Origin: Scatophagus argus
Lineage: Eukaryota > Chordata > Actinopteri > Scatophagidae
Reading direction: 5' to 3'
Length of the DNA stretch: 64,000 bases
Assembly (NCBI RefSeq): GCF_020382885.2
Contig: NC_058503.1
Span: 23,614,535-23,678,534 of the forward strand
Position numbers and translations under genes: made by a program. The notes below the pieces were generated by a model. It saw only the letters and a list, made by a program, of their open reading frames with translations. It was not told the origin of the DNA and made no database searches. Shown here piece by piece: positions 21,169 through 31,895 of the stretch (its first letter is position 1; each line of letters starts with the position of its first letter).

Positions 21169-22100
21169 TAAGTTAATCCAGACAAACTGTTAACAGACAA
21201 GACTACTTTCAGTCTTTAAGTCACGATTACATTAACATACCTCATGCAGCAGCTCGTGAGCTTGACTGCACGTGTGTTCGTTGAAATATTGCAGGAATGA
21301 CAGACATCCAAAATGCTGACAATGAACTCACTGAGTTTGTGGGTTGTTATTTTTATCAGCCTGCATGACCCTCCATGGATCTAATTAAATTTCCACCATG
21401 TGCTACTTTTCATCCAAACAACTTCATCAAACTCTGGAGGCCTGAACTCAGAGGTCTTGTTGGGCATATTTGCACCTGTCATACTTTCCTTTGCCCCCTC
21501 ATCACACTTGTGCCTGTATTATACTGTAATTTTTACACACAACAATAGATTGTGTGTTTTAAATATTTTGAATCCTGCAGTGTTCACATCAGCGTTTACT
21601 ACCTCGTAGTTTCTGTCTTCCCTGAAGATTTCCGACATAGCTTGACATGTTGATCAGCGGCAGATGTGAAACCGTTAGCAGAACTGAATTTGGATTTGAG
21701 GTAGTCACAGAAAAGCCAGCAAGGTCTTCTTGAGAAGACTCAGATATGGTTCACTCTCTGTGATTGCACCTAGACTTCAAAACTTCTTTCTGACGTATCC
21801 CAGAAAGAAACTGGCATCTGGCCAGCTGTTAACCAAGCCGACATGTCCCAGTTTCTTCACATCCCCACTGACTTACAATAAAGATGGACAACATGAGACT
21901 CTAAACGTGAAACCAACCATCTGGATGGCCTCCTGGTGGGAGGGGACATGGCTTGTTTCGCCACCTGACAACAGTAGTAGCCGAGACTCATATGGTGATC
22001 AAAGGCAAATATTACAGATGCGTTAAAGAAAACGTTGCCTTTAACCCATCTCAGTGGTATTTTCAACATGGTGATGGAAGCATAAGCTGGTTTTATTCAG
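21169..22100. repeat. Duplicated upstream flank of OR2
   Basis: Nearly identical to 26,698-27,475 upstream of OR3, and the last 40 bp (22,055-22,097) reappear at 30,023-30,060 beyond a Rex1 insertion. Open frames at 21,400-21,609 and 21,730-22,026 have no recognisable domain. The proximal 130 bp also match OR1. Confidence 0.75.
21347..21436 (-). promoter_or_regulatory. Conserved upstream module of OR2
   Basis: Gene strand: GATAAAAATA (near 21,356-21,347), about 185 bp before the start codon. Upstream of it is ATTTAATTAGATCCATGGAG (from 21,390; here TAATTA, a full homeodomain core) and then CCAGAGTTTGATGAAG (21,436-21,421). The order is shared with the other nine genes. Confidence 0.55.
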
Positions 22101-22362
22101 TGATGTAAGGCTCCTTGCTGTGCTCCATCTTGTTGCTGATTCTTGTTAATTGACCCACAAACCGACAGTTCTGGTTAAAGTATTTCCTAGGGAATTTTTA
22201 AATGCTTCCTTTCCATAGCTGTTAACAGATGCCCCTCATGCATCATATGTCACATAATATAATAATTGTTCTTCGTACTGCCGGTTTTCCCTTTGTATTG
22301 ATACACGTTGTTAGCCTTTTGTGGGTTTTAAGAATCTGTGTATTCACTTCCTCATCACAGAT
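22101..22362. other. No recognised feature
   Basis: Beyond the end of the OR2/OR3 shared flank. I see no coding region or repeat I can name. Confidence 0.5.
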
Positions 22363-22410
22363 TGATAGACAGATAGATACTTTATTGATCCCGGGGTAAA
22401 TTCAGTATCC
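22363..22410 (-). repeat. LINE-type 3' tail chip
   Basis: GATAGATACTTTATTGATCC with a preceding GATAGACA repeat is the reversed 3' end common to many fish LINEs. Too short to assign to a family. Confidence 0.5.
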
Positions 22411-22489
22411 AGTAGTATGCAGCACAAAACTCAAAAACCAAGCTATATTTAGGTTCAGGGTTAAATATATATTTTATAAAAGCCCCCAA

Positions 22490-23110
22490 GTCTCCTTATC
22501 ACCCCCTTTGGGGTGGTGTGTGTGTCTTTCTCAAGTTCTGCATCTGGAAGTCCCAAGTTGTCTTAGCTTGGTCATTCTTAGCCACTTTGAGAGGTGTCTT
22601 CCATTCTGATGCTGGGACTTCCAGCCCATACTCAGTGTAGATATTCCTGTATACTCTGCCAACCATGGTGTCCCCCTTTATGTGGTTCCTGTCTGCATCT
22701 TACACTCAGGTGTTATGGGCTGAGTTGTCTCCAGGGCACCTTCACACAACCTGCAACTGGGATCCTGTCTGGTGTGGTAGACCCGAGCCTCTACTGATCT
22801 TGCACTGAGTGCCTGTTCTTGTGCTGCCACGTTTAGCACTTCCTTCAGTCCAGCCATTTCCAGCCATTGGTTGAATTTCGTCATAACGGTGGTACACACC
22901 CTTCAGGAGTTTGTCCCTCCCCAACGGTTCATCCTCTCCCCCTCATCATTGCCAGGTTTCTGTTGCCTGAGATATTCATTTAGCAGTTTGTCTCTGGCGG
23001 CCATGTTCCTGATGTATTCCTGCATCTTTGTTGTTGCATCCTGAATGCTGGTTCTGACACTCACTAGTCCACCATTCAGCTGACCTCTCACTGCCTCACC
23101 TTGTGCAGCT
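22490..23110 (-). pseudogene. LINE ORF C-terminal fragment with zinc-knuckle block
   Basis: On the minus strand the reading includes KLLKGVYHRYDEI, AAQEQALSARSVEARVYHTR and QDPSCRLCEGALETTQPITP with a following C-K-M-Q. This is the CxxC...H/C knuckle block near the C-terminus of some fish non-LTR elements. Several frames are used, so it is decayed. The LINE clade is not settled: the block recalls elements with a C-terminal knuckle and a restriction-like nuclease. Confidence 0.6.
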
Positions 23111-23279
23111 TACTTGCAGCCTCTTCATGGTTTCCATTTGCCTGCGGGATCCCAAAGTATTTGTAACTGCCCTGAAACTCTGTAATATTGCCTTCTGGTG
23201 TCTCAAGCATATCTTGCCTTGATTCTTATCTTCTCCTTTTCTGTCTAATTTCTTTCTGTTCCATTTCATGATCCTTTAT

Positions 23280-23960
23280 TGACATTTCCCTACTTTATCC
23301 TGAATCAGCAATTGCCCTTTTTTATATATGGCTATGGCATATGGCTTTGCCCCAGCATTGTCAGCCATTTCCCTGTTGCATTACCCCTGCATCTTTCAGC
23401 TCTTACCCTGCATCAGCATTTGCACCATTCTGCAAGATATGGGGCAACTGTGGTTCAGGAGTAGAGCAGGTTGTCCACCTATGGTGGTTCGATTGCTCCA
23501 GATGCTGCACCATCGGTGTGTGAATGTTTGTGAGTGGTTAGCTCATGGTGTTCTGATTGTCATTATCCTCTGCCGTCAGTGTGTGAATGTGTATGTGAAA
23601 AGCGCTACATAACTATAGTCCATTTTCATATGGCTGTTCCCCTGCATTTACAGCCATTATTCCTGTTGTGTTACCCTGCTATCATCCTGCATTCTGCATT
23701 AGCATTTGCCACCTTCCTGCATCATAATGGCTTTTCCCCCTGCATTTACAGCCACTATCCCTGTGTCATGCATTACCCCTGCATCATTTGCTAATTTCCC
23801 CAGGTTTTCTGGTTAACCTTTCTCCCTTGCGTCATTATTTGCATTTCCCTGTATCATTTTGGTATTTTCCTGCTTCTCTGGACGACCCTTGGCCTTATTC
23901 CCTTGTGTTGCTTTCATTCTTACTCCCTTTATTTTTAGCCTGTAATATTTTATTGTTCAC
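23280..23960. repeat. Degenerate CCCTGCATYTACAGCCATT tandem repeat with a SINE-like insert
   Basis: Many imperfect copies of a CCCTGCAT(C/T)..TTTGC/CAGCCATT unit (for example 23,350-23,430, 23,635-23,830). Between them, 23,430-23,620 resembles the fish repeat GTGGTTCAGGAGTAGAGCAG ... GTTCGATTGC ... GTGTGTGAATGT ... AAGCGCTACATAACTA, which looks tRNA-derived (a GTTCGATT box-B-like string) and also occurs around 58,800-59,870. Confidence 0.6.
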
Positions 23961-25540
23961 AGATGCTTTCAATTGTGCTTTCGCCTTCTCGCACTGCAAG
24001 TCAGACATGGTATAACTTCTATTTTGGGGGGGAAATCTCCTTCATGTTAAAGTGCTAGTTCATTAGAGAATGTCCAGTGGTCAAATACTTCCTGCCAGGG
24101 TTGAAGTGCCAAAGTCTATTTCGTTGTTCTCAATAAATTCATTTTACTTCAGTTTTGTCCTGCACTTCTGTCATTCAATTCTTTCTCATTAGTCTTTCCT
24201 GATTGGAATAACATTACCTTACAGAACTCCATAAAGACTGAAAAAAACTGCAGGACAAAGTATGTAAAATATTGGATATTTTATTAAGAAGCCTTACATT
24301 ATAGAAGCAGGGGCCACCCTACATATTTTATATTCACTATTAGTGGAGGCTGTAAAGCTGAATTGATTTTGATCAGTGTATCAGGTCAGTGATCAATGAT
24401 CCACTACCATTGGTGCAAAGTTAAAATCATCAACATTCAGGTGCATTTGTTCTAAAGCAGAAACAAAATTTGCGGCAGCTGATTAAGTTAAATACAACGG
24501 GACATTTGCAGTCCCCCGATTTCAATCCAACTGAAATTATATTGTAGCAGACTTTACGATATCCCCAAATATCAGGTTGTTGTCCAAAGAATCAGTTTCA
24601 TATCGTATCGTAATTCATACTGTGATTTTCTCTCCAAAGTGTCAGGAAATCAAGCAGAGCCCGCGGCTCCTGTGAGAGCATAAATGGCAGTTGAGTTTGA
24701 ATGAAACATCATGGCTACCGCAGTGCCACCAGAGTACCTGCCCATATACTCACATATGCTAAGTTAAACACCAGCCATAAAATAAATGAAAGACGATGCA
24801 GTCGGCGTACCGTTCCCGACGCAAGACACACTGTAAAAGTAAAGGATGTTGTTCAGAGCTGGTGTCCAATTTGTCGGAGCTACGGATCCGATAACTCACT
24901 GATAACGGTAACTCAGGTCATGTGGTGTTAGTTCAAACCCAGCAAACTGCAGCGCTTCCAGGATCATCTTTGAGGACTGTGGTCATGGACCGATTGGCAA
25001 CACATGGTTGTACGATCAGCGTGCATGTGTGGCCTCTCCGAATCCTTCCTATGACTCAGCCTACAGCTAACATCTGTATACTGAGTACATTAGCTATTTG
25101 ACAAATAAACACTATGGACCATTTGCCAAATACTCATGGGAGGCAGAAGTTTACTTGGATTTCTGTCTGAACACAACCGGCGTCTCGTTCCCACTTTTGT
25201 CTCTCAATCAGCTTCAATACTTTGGTTTTGAGCTGCTCTCAATGTTGCACACAGGTTCAGTAAAAAGACAGATAGAAAAATACATACAACCAAGAACAAG
25301 GACAACAAAGCTGAACAAGATGGATTCAAATAAACATAAATGATATGGACATACAAATTGGGTAAAACACATATATGTGTTGCATATGGGGCGGATGGTT
25401 TCCTGTGGCCGGTGATGTCCTGCTGGACGCGGGTCATTTGTGCACTTTTAAGCATAGCTTCTCCTTCCAACTCTGATCTCCTTCATCAGCATGTCTCATT
25501 TAATAAATAATAGAATAAGAAAAATTCTGTTGTGTTGACA
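23961..25540. other. No recognised feature
   Basis: About 1.6 kb without a convincing gene. Short open frames at 24,701 and 25,098 lack domains. The region 24,560-24,630 has a CGTATCGTA-type string that may be an old DNA transposon piece, but I cannot support a call. Confidence 0.4.
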
Positions 25541-25546
25541 CAGTCA

Positions 25547-25575
25547 GCCTGATGAAGAAGAAGAAGAAGAAGAAG
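25547..25575. repeat. (GAA)n microsatellite
   Basis: About eight GAA units replacing the GATGAAGATCC string found in the OR1, OR2 and OR5 flanks at the same place. Confidence 0.9.
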
Positions 25576-25782
25576 AAACATGTTGGGCTCACAAACTTCT
25601 TTATTTAGTGTTGCAGTATTTTTGATCTCTTAAGTTCTCTTTAAACTGCAGTCATTTGTTTAGTCATTACATTAATGAAGCCGATGATGCTCTTTACTGA
25701 TTCACAGAAATCACATCTCTAAATGATTATGACAGGAGGACAGTGACTGTGCAGTTATCGTTTGTTTGTTCATTAGATCTTG

Positions 25783-26697
25783 TTACTTACACAACAGCTT
25801 CTTGAGGTGTTTAGAAATTTCTTTCATTTTCAGTCCATATATGATTGGATTAAAGAGAGGATGATACAGGATGATTTGTAATGTTATTATGAAGCGGGCA
25901 GTTTTAGGAAAATCAGTTTCCAGTCGCAGTAAAAGCACATCAAATGTACTCAAACAGGAAAAGTTGATTAATACCATCAAGTGTGGTAAACAAGTCTGTG
26001 CAGCTTTTCTTCTGACTTCTCTACAACTTCGATAGGATATTATAAATATTCTGGTGTATGTAAAAAGGATAAAGAGCACAGGTAGAAGTACATTATTTGC
26101 CAAAGCATACAAACCATATATATTCAGCAGTCTGGAACTCTCACAGTGAAGTTTGTAAACTGTGCTGTTACAAATGATTCCTTTGAAAGTAAAGTTACAG
26201 AGTTTCTTATTAGCATTCATTACAGGTGGTACTGCCGTCTGACAAACAGGCACAAGCCAAGCTAAAGCCAGAAATATACTGACAGTTGTTTTCCTCATGA
26301 TAGCTGGATACTGCAGAGGTTTACATATGGACACATATCTGTCATAAGACATGGCTGCCAACAGTAAGAACTCTGAACCACCCAAAGAGTAAAATATAAA
26401 CCACTGAAAGAGGCAGGCTGAATAAGATATGATCTGTTTCTCAGATAAAAAGTCAATCAACAGCTTTGGGTAGATCGCAGTGCTGAAAACAAGAGAGTTG
26501 ATTAACAGAGCTGCAATGAAAATGTACATGGGCTCATGGAGGTTTTGATGAATCCAGATGAGATACACAACAGTAGAATTACTGCAGATTATTAGAATAT
26601 AAGCTGTGAACATGATGACAAAATAAAGATATCTGTATTTGTACAAATCCACGTACCCATCAACAGTTATATATGTTACATTTACTCTGTTATCCAT
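25783..26697 (-). CDS. Olfactory receptor OR3 (group A)
   Basis: 304 aa, intact, same framework and numbering as OR1. It combines OR1-type LVFSTA (69-74) and TAVPPVM (154-160) with YSLGGSE (103-109), shared with OR4, OR5 and OR10. TM5 is unusual: YALANNVLLPV where the other group A members have V(V/I)LVNLVLLPV, which places a tyrosine at 197 and an extra asparagine in the helix. TM6 has CLSTFDVLL. The C-terminus is KEISKHL as in groups B and C. The proximal 3' flank (25,700-25,782) matches OR1; further down it has diverged. Confidence 0.96.
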   Translation of the reverse strand: MDNRVNVTYITVDGYVDLYKYRYLYFVIMFTAYILIICSNSTVVYLIWIHQNLHEPMYIFIAALLINSLVFSTAIYPKLLIDFLSEKQIISYSACLFQWFIFYSLGGSEFLLLAAMSYDRYVSICKPLQYPAIMRKTTVSIFLALAWLVPVCQTAVPPVMNANKKLCNFTFKGIICNSTVYKLHCESSRLLNIYGLYALANNVLLPVLFILFTYTRIFIISYRSCREVRRKAAQTCLPHLMVLINFSCLSTFDVLLLRLETDFPKTARFIITLQIILYHPLFNPIIYGLKMKEISKHLKKLLCK

Positions 26698-27475
26698 TAA
26701 GTTAATCCAGACAAACTGTTAACAGACAAGACTACTTTCAGTCTTTAAGTCACGATTACATTAACATACCTCATGCAGTAGCTCGTGAGCTTGACTGCAC
26801 GTGTGTTCGTTGAAATATTGCAGGAATGACAGACATCCAAAATGCTGACAATGAACTCACTGAGTTTGTGGGTTGTTATTTTTATCAGCCTGCATGACCC
26901 TCCATGGATCTAATTAAATTTCCACCATGTGCTACTTTTCATCCAAACAACTTCATCAAACTCTGGAGGCCTGAACTCAGAGGTCTTGTTGGGCATATTT
27001 GCACCTGTCATACTTTCCTTTGCCCCCTCATCACACTTGTGCCTGTATTATACTGTAATTTTTACACACAACAATAGATTGTGTGTTTTAAATATTTTGA
27101 ATCCTGCAGTGTTCACATCAGCGTTTACTACCTCGTAGTTTCTGTCTTCCCTGAAGATTTCCGACATAGCTTGACATGTTGATCAGCGGCAGATGTGAAA
27201 CCGTTAGCAGAACTGAATTTGGATTTGAGGTAGTCACAGAAAAGCCAGCAAGGTCTTCTTGAGAAGACTCAGATATGGTTCACTCTCTGTGATTGCACCT
27301 AGACTTCAAAACTTCTTTCTGACGTATCCCAGAAAGAAACTGGCATCTGGCCAGCTGTTAACCAAGCCGACATGTCCCAGTTTCTTCACATCCCCACTTA
27401 CAATTAGGTATGGACAACATGAGAACACCCTAAAAGTGAAACCAACCATCTGGATGCCCCCTGGTGGCGAGGAAA
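26698..27475. repeat. Duplicated upstream flank of OR3
   Basis: Close copy of 21,169-21,950 upstream of OR2. It ends at about 27,475 where a Rex1 LINE begins. The string TTTTCAACATGGTGATGGAA, which continues this flank in the OR2 copy, reappears only at 30,025. Confidence 0.75.
26876..26965 (-). promoter_or_regulatory. Conserved upstream module of OR3
   Basis: Same sequence as the OR2 module: GATAAAAATA about 185 bp before the start codon, ATTTAATTAGATCCATGGAG upstream of it (from 26,919), and the TTTGATGAAG string at 26,965-26,950 (gene strand). Confidence 0.55.
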
Positions 27476-30022
27476 ACGGGCAGGCGCGCTTGCCCAGCTG
27501 AAAGCTAGCAGGCCACCAATTCCAACTCTGTTCCTGGCCAACGTCCGCTCCCTGGACAACAAAGTGGACCTGTTACGTCTGAGGCTGAGTGTTTCCACAG
27601 AGATGAGGAACTGTGCTGCCCTTTGCCTCACGGAAACCTGGCTAAATCACAACATGCCGGACTCAGCATTCCAGATCAACGGCCTGCAGCTCTTCTGGGC
27701 GGACCGTGACCACCGGTCGGGGAAGTCACGAGGAGGAGGACTCTGAGGCGATAGAACTTATGACAGTGAAATGTCGGCCGCACTATCTGCCTCTGGAGTT
27801 CACCACGGTGTTCGTCACCACTGTAAACGGAGGCGTTTTACGTGGTTGTGGGGGACTTTAATCACGTGAAACTGATGGACACTGCTTCCAGTGCACAGAC
27901 TGGCAGGTCTTCAGAGAAGCGGCTACATATGAGGGAGAGGTGAACCTGGAGGAATACACCTCCTCCGTCCTCGGCTTCATCTCCAAGTGTGCTGATGATG
28001 TCGCCACCACCAAGACAGTAAAAGGCATCAGCACTGAGAGTGGCGAGGAAAGAACTGACGGCAGGCATCAACAGGGCCAAAGCCACATATGCTCACAAAA
28101 TTCAGGGGCACCTCACCTCCAACGACCCCCGGAGCATGTGGAAGGGCATAAAGTGCATCACGGACTATAACATCAGAGATGCACAATGCCCAAGGGACCC
28201 CTCCCTGCCGGACAAACTCAACAGGTTCTACGCTCGCTTTGAGGATCCTGACACACACCCCTGCACTAGACTTACACCACTACCCAGTGACACGCCCCTC
28301 TGTGTGTCCACAGCGGATGTGAGGAAGACCCTCAAAGGTATCAACCCCCGCAAAGCTGCTGGCCCAGACAACATCCCAGGGCGTGTACTGAGGGACTGCG
28401 CACACCAGCTGTCTTTAACACCTCACTGTCACCGGCGTCCGTCCCCACCTGCTTAAAGACTGCCACTATTGTCCCCGTCCCAAAGTGCTCCACAGTGACA
28501 GGCCTGAATGACTACCAACCCATAGCTCTGACCCCGGTAGTCATGAAGTGCTTCGAGAGGCTGGTCATGGCACACATCAGAGACTCCATCGACGTCACTG
28601 TGGAGCCCCACCAGTACGCCTACAGGAAGAACCGCTCCACGGATGACGCCATCTCGTCAGTGGTCCACACAGCTCTCACCCATCTGGAGAGCAGAAACTC
28701 CTACGTCCGCCTGCTCTTCCTGGACTTCTCCTCTGCTTTTAACACCATCATCCCACAGACCCTGGTACAGAAACTCTCCACCCTGGGTCTGAGTCACACA
28801 CTTCGGAACTGGGTCCTGGACTTCCTGACTAACAGACCTCAGACTGTCAGGATCCACAACTCCACCTCCTCCTCCATCACCCTCAGCACTGGTTCCCCCC
28901 AGGGCTGCGTGCTGAGCCCCCTCCTGTTCACTCTGCTGACGTACGACTGCTCGGCGAGGCATCCCAGCTGTCATGTAGTGAAGTTTGCAGACGACACAGC
29001 AGTGGTGGGACGCATCAACAACAATGATGAGTCGGAATACAGAGAGGAGGTGGAACACCTGGTGCAGTGGTGCAGAGAAAACAACCTCTCCATCAAAGAG
29101 ACGGTGGTGGACTTCAGAAAGGACAGGCGCCTCACCCCTCCACTGCACATCGGAGGAGTAACTGTGGAAGTGGTCTCCAGCTACAGGTACCTTGGTGTAT
29201 ACCTAACCGAGGACCTCACCTGGAACACCAACACTTCCAGGCTGGTCAGGAAGGCCCACCAGTGTCTCTACTTCCTCAGGAAGCTGCGGCGAGCTGGGCT
29301 TGGGAGAGCATCCTCTGCACCTGCATCACTGTGTGGCACAGCAACTGCACCACTGCTGAGAGGAAGGCTCTGCAGAGGGTGGTAAAGGCTGCACAGAGGA
29401 CCACGGGGGGCAGCCTCCCCACCACCTCAGACCTCTACACAGCACGATGCAGGGGGAGAGCCCTCCGCATCATGAAGGACTCCACCCATCCTGCACACGG
29501 ACTTTTCCAACCCCTCCCCTCAGGCAGGCGGCTGAGGAGCATCCGGAGCAAGACCACCGGGCTCAGGAACAGCTTCTTCCTCGAAGCTGTCAGACTGCTG
29601 AACTCCGGCCATGCCCTATAGTCCCCCCCACCCCCCATACCCATACACACACACACACACCCCTGACCCCCTGCACTACAAACACTTTAACCTACAAGTG
29701 CAATATTCATAATTGCAATACTAAGGACTCACAAGTGCAATATTAAGGACTACTTTCTGGACTACCTCATACTGCACACACTTGCACATGCATACTTAGG
29801 CCGCTACATGTTAAAACCGGCTTCTTATTTAAGGTTTAGCTTATTTAAATGTTTAGTTTTATATTCTTTTATATTCTATTTTCTGTTTAGCTTATATTCT
29901 ATTCGTACTTTATATTTTTATATTTTATAGTCACTTACTGCTCCCGGGACCTGAGTCCTAATTTCGTACCATAAACATGTGAATGTGAGCTGGTATGACA
30001 ATAAAGTTCCTTGAATCCTTGA
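27476..30022 (+). mobile_element. Rex1-type LINE, nearly full coding region
   Basis: It starts in the endonuclease N-terminus (PTLFLANVRSLDNKVDLLRL, then CLTETWLNHNMPDSAF, 27,520-27,740). A shortened endonuclease, a linker (28,040-28,456, [20 protein letters not shown]), RT (28,495-29,385) and a C-terminus in another frame (29,390-29,621, LPSGRRLRSIRSKTTGLRN) follow. The 3' UTR has a (CA)n run at 29,645-29,662 and ends with the Rex1-type tail AATAAAGTTCCTTGAATCCT (30,000-30,019). Most of the endonuclease between 27,750 and 27,930 is collapsed. It sits in the upstream duplicated flank of OR3. Confidence 0.88.
28495..29385 (+). pseudogene. Rex1-type reverse transcriptase
   Basis: 296 aa open. 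RT motifs in order: [75 protein letters not shown] and [13 protein letters not shown], where FADD is the active site. The thumb region ends [20 protein letters not shown] frameshift at about 29,300 separates it from the C-terminus. The upstream linker is also broken (about 28,420), so the LINE is dead although its RT palm is open. Confidence 0.88.
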
Positions 30023-30059
30023 ATTTTCAACATGGTGATGGAAGCATAAGCTGGTTTTC

Positions 30060-30835
30060 TGCAGGACCAGATGAGATCCGCCCCAGACTGCTTAGGGACT
30101 GTGCTGACCAGCTCTCCTCCTGTGTGGTTCCAGTTCCTAAGACTGCACATCCCAAGGAGCCAAACCACTACAAGCCTGTTGCCTTGACCTTTCACCTGAT
30201 GAAGACCATAGAGTGCGCCGATGAATGCGTCGATACGTGTGCAGCCTGTTACAGACGCTCCCGATCTTCTTCACTGTTTTCTACTGTTTTTATTGTATTT
30301 TCGCGACTCTTTTTACTCTCTTTTACTCTGGACTACACAGTTTTTCTATCCACCACACACCAGGACTGGTGTGAGCGCAACCACCTGTGCTTAAACACTA
30401 GTAAAACAAAGGAGATGGTGATTGACTTCCGGAGAAGGACATTACCACATATACCAGTGAACATCCAGGGCTCGGACATTGAGATTGTGGACAGTTTTAA
30501 GTATCTGGGTGTCCACCTCAACCATAAACTGGACTGGTCACATAACACCGATGTCCTGTACAAGAGGGGCCAAAGTCGCCTCCACCTTCTGAGGAGACTG
30601 AGGTCCTTTGGAGTGTGCAGGCCCCTCCTAAGGACTTTTTATGAATCTGTGGTAGCCTCTGCTATTCACTACGCTGTGGTCTGTTGGGAACCGGGCAGCA
30701 CGGACCGGAACAGGAAGTGACTGAACAAGCTGGTCAGGAGGGCCAACTCTGTCCTGGGCTGCCCACTGGACTCCATGGAGGAGGTGGGTGAGAGGAGGAC
30801 GTTAGCCAAGCTACTAAGCACAGGGACTGCGCTAC
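30060..30835 (+). pseudogene. Second Rex1-type LINE fragment, internally deleted
   Basis: Begins AGPDEIRPRLLRDCADQLSS, loses the RT palm (after HLMKTIE at about 30,210 the frame goes into non-RT sequence), and resumes at QDWCERNHLCLNTSKTKEMV, then SFKYLGVHLNHKLDWSHNTD and RLHLLRRLRSFGV, to the stop at 30,718. It is closer to the element at 37,516-39,214 than to the Rex1 copy just upstream. The L2 element begins at about 30,836. Confidence 0.75.
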
Positions 30836-30916
30836 GCTGGTTCAAATCATATTTAACATGTTAATGATGTTTCCTCTTCATATTTAAGGGTTAGCCTCGG
30901 TGTTCCACAAGGTTCA

Positions 30917-31840
30917 GTGCTCGGGCCGATCCTGTTCACCTTGTACAAGCTCCCTCTAGGAAATATTATTCAGAAACATGGCATAAACTTTCATTGTTAT
31001 GTTGATGACACTCAGCTGTACTTATCCTTAAAGCCTGAAGAAACAGAGCTGTTAGCCAGACTCCAGGCATGTCTTAAGGACATAAAGGACTGGATGACCT
31101 CCAATTTTTTATTATTAAACTCAGACAAAACTGAGATCATTGTTCTAGGCCCCAAACACCTTAGAAATAGAATAGCTGAAAATATTCTCTCTCTGGACGG
31201 CATTACTTTGGCCCCCAGTATGACTGCGAGGAACCTCGGCGTTATCTTCGATCAGGACGTGTCATTTATTCATCACATTAAACAGATCTCTAAGACCGCC
31301 TTCTTTCACCTCCGTAATATTGCTAAGATTAGGAGCGTCCTCTCTCAGAGTGATGCTGAAAAACTTGTCCATGCTTTCGTTACTTCTAGGCTGGACTACT
31401 GCAACTCACTATTGTCAGGATGTCCAAATTACTCTGTTAATAGCCTACAGCTGATCCAGAATGCAGCAGCTAGAGTTTTAACAGGAATCAGTAAAAGGGA
31501 TCATATCTCCCCCATCTTAGCTTCTCTTCACTGGCTTCCAGTAAAATTCAGAATAGACTTTAAAATTCTCCCACTTACATATAAGGCCCTAAATGGACTC
31601 GCCCCATCATACCTGCAGGATCTAATAGTCCCATATATTCCCAATAGATCACTCAGATCACAGAGTGCAGGTTTACTTGCAGGTCCCAGAGCTCATAAAA
31701 GTAGAACAGGAGGACGAGCCTTTAGCTATCAGGCACCCCTGCTGTGGAACCAGTTGCCAATCTGGGTTCGACAGGCAGACAGCACCTCCACTTTTAAGAC
31801 TAAACTTAAAACCTTTCTGTTTAGTAAAGCGTATAGTTAG
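30917..31840 (+). pseudogene. L2 ORF2 C-terminal half, open
   Basis: The longest unbroken L2 coding piece here (307 aa): [40 protein letters not shown] (YVDD in place of the usual YADD), [60 protein letters not shown] and the end [15 protein letters not shown]. Its reading continues upstream as [12 protein letters not shown] (30,890-30,925), but everything before RT motif 5 is missing (5' truncation). Confidence 0.88.
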
Positions 31841-31895
31841 CCTCAAACTAAGTGTGTAGGGCTGGTAGGCATAGTTACGCTCACCTCATGATATA

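Noticed and set aside
28657-29148. 163-aa minus-strand open frame
   Set aside because: It is the antisense shadow of the Rex1 reverse transcriptase.
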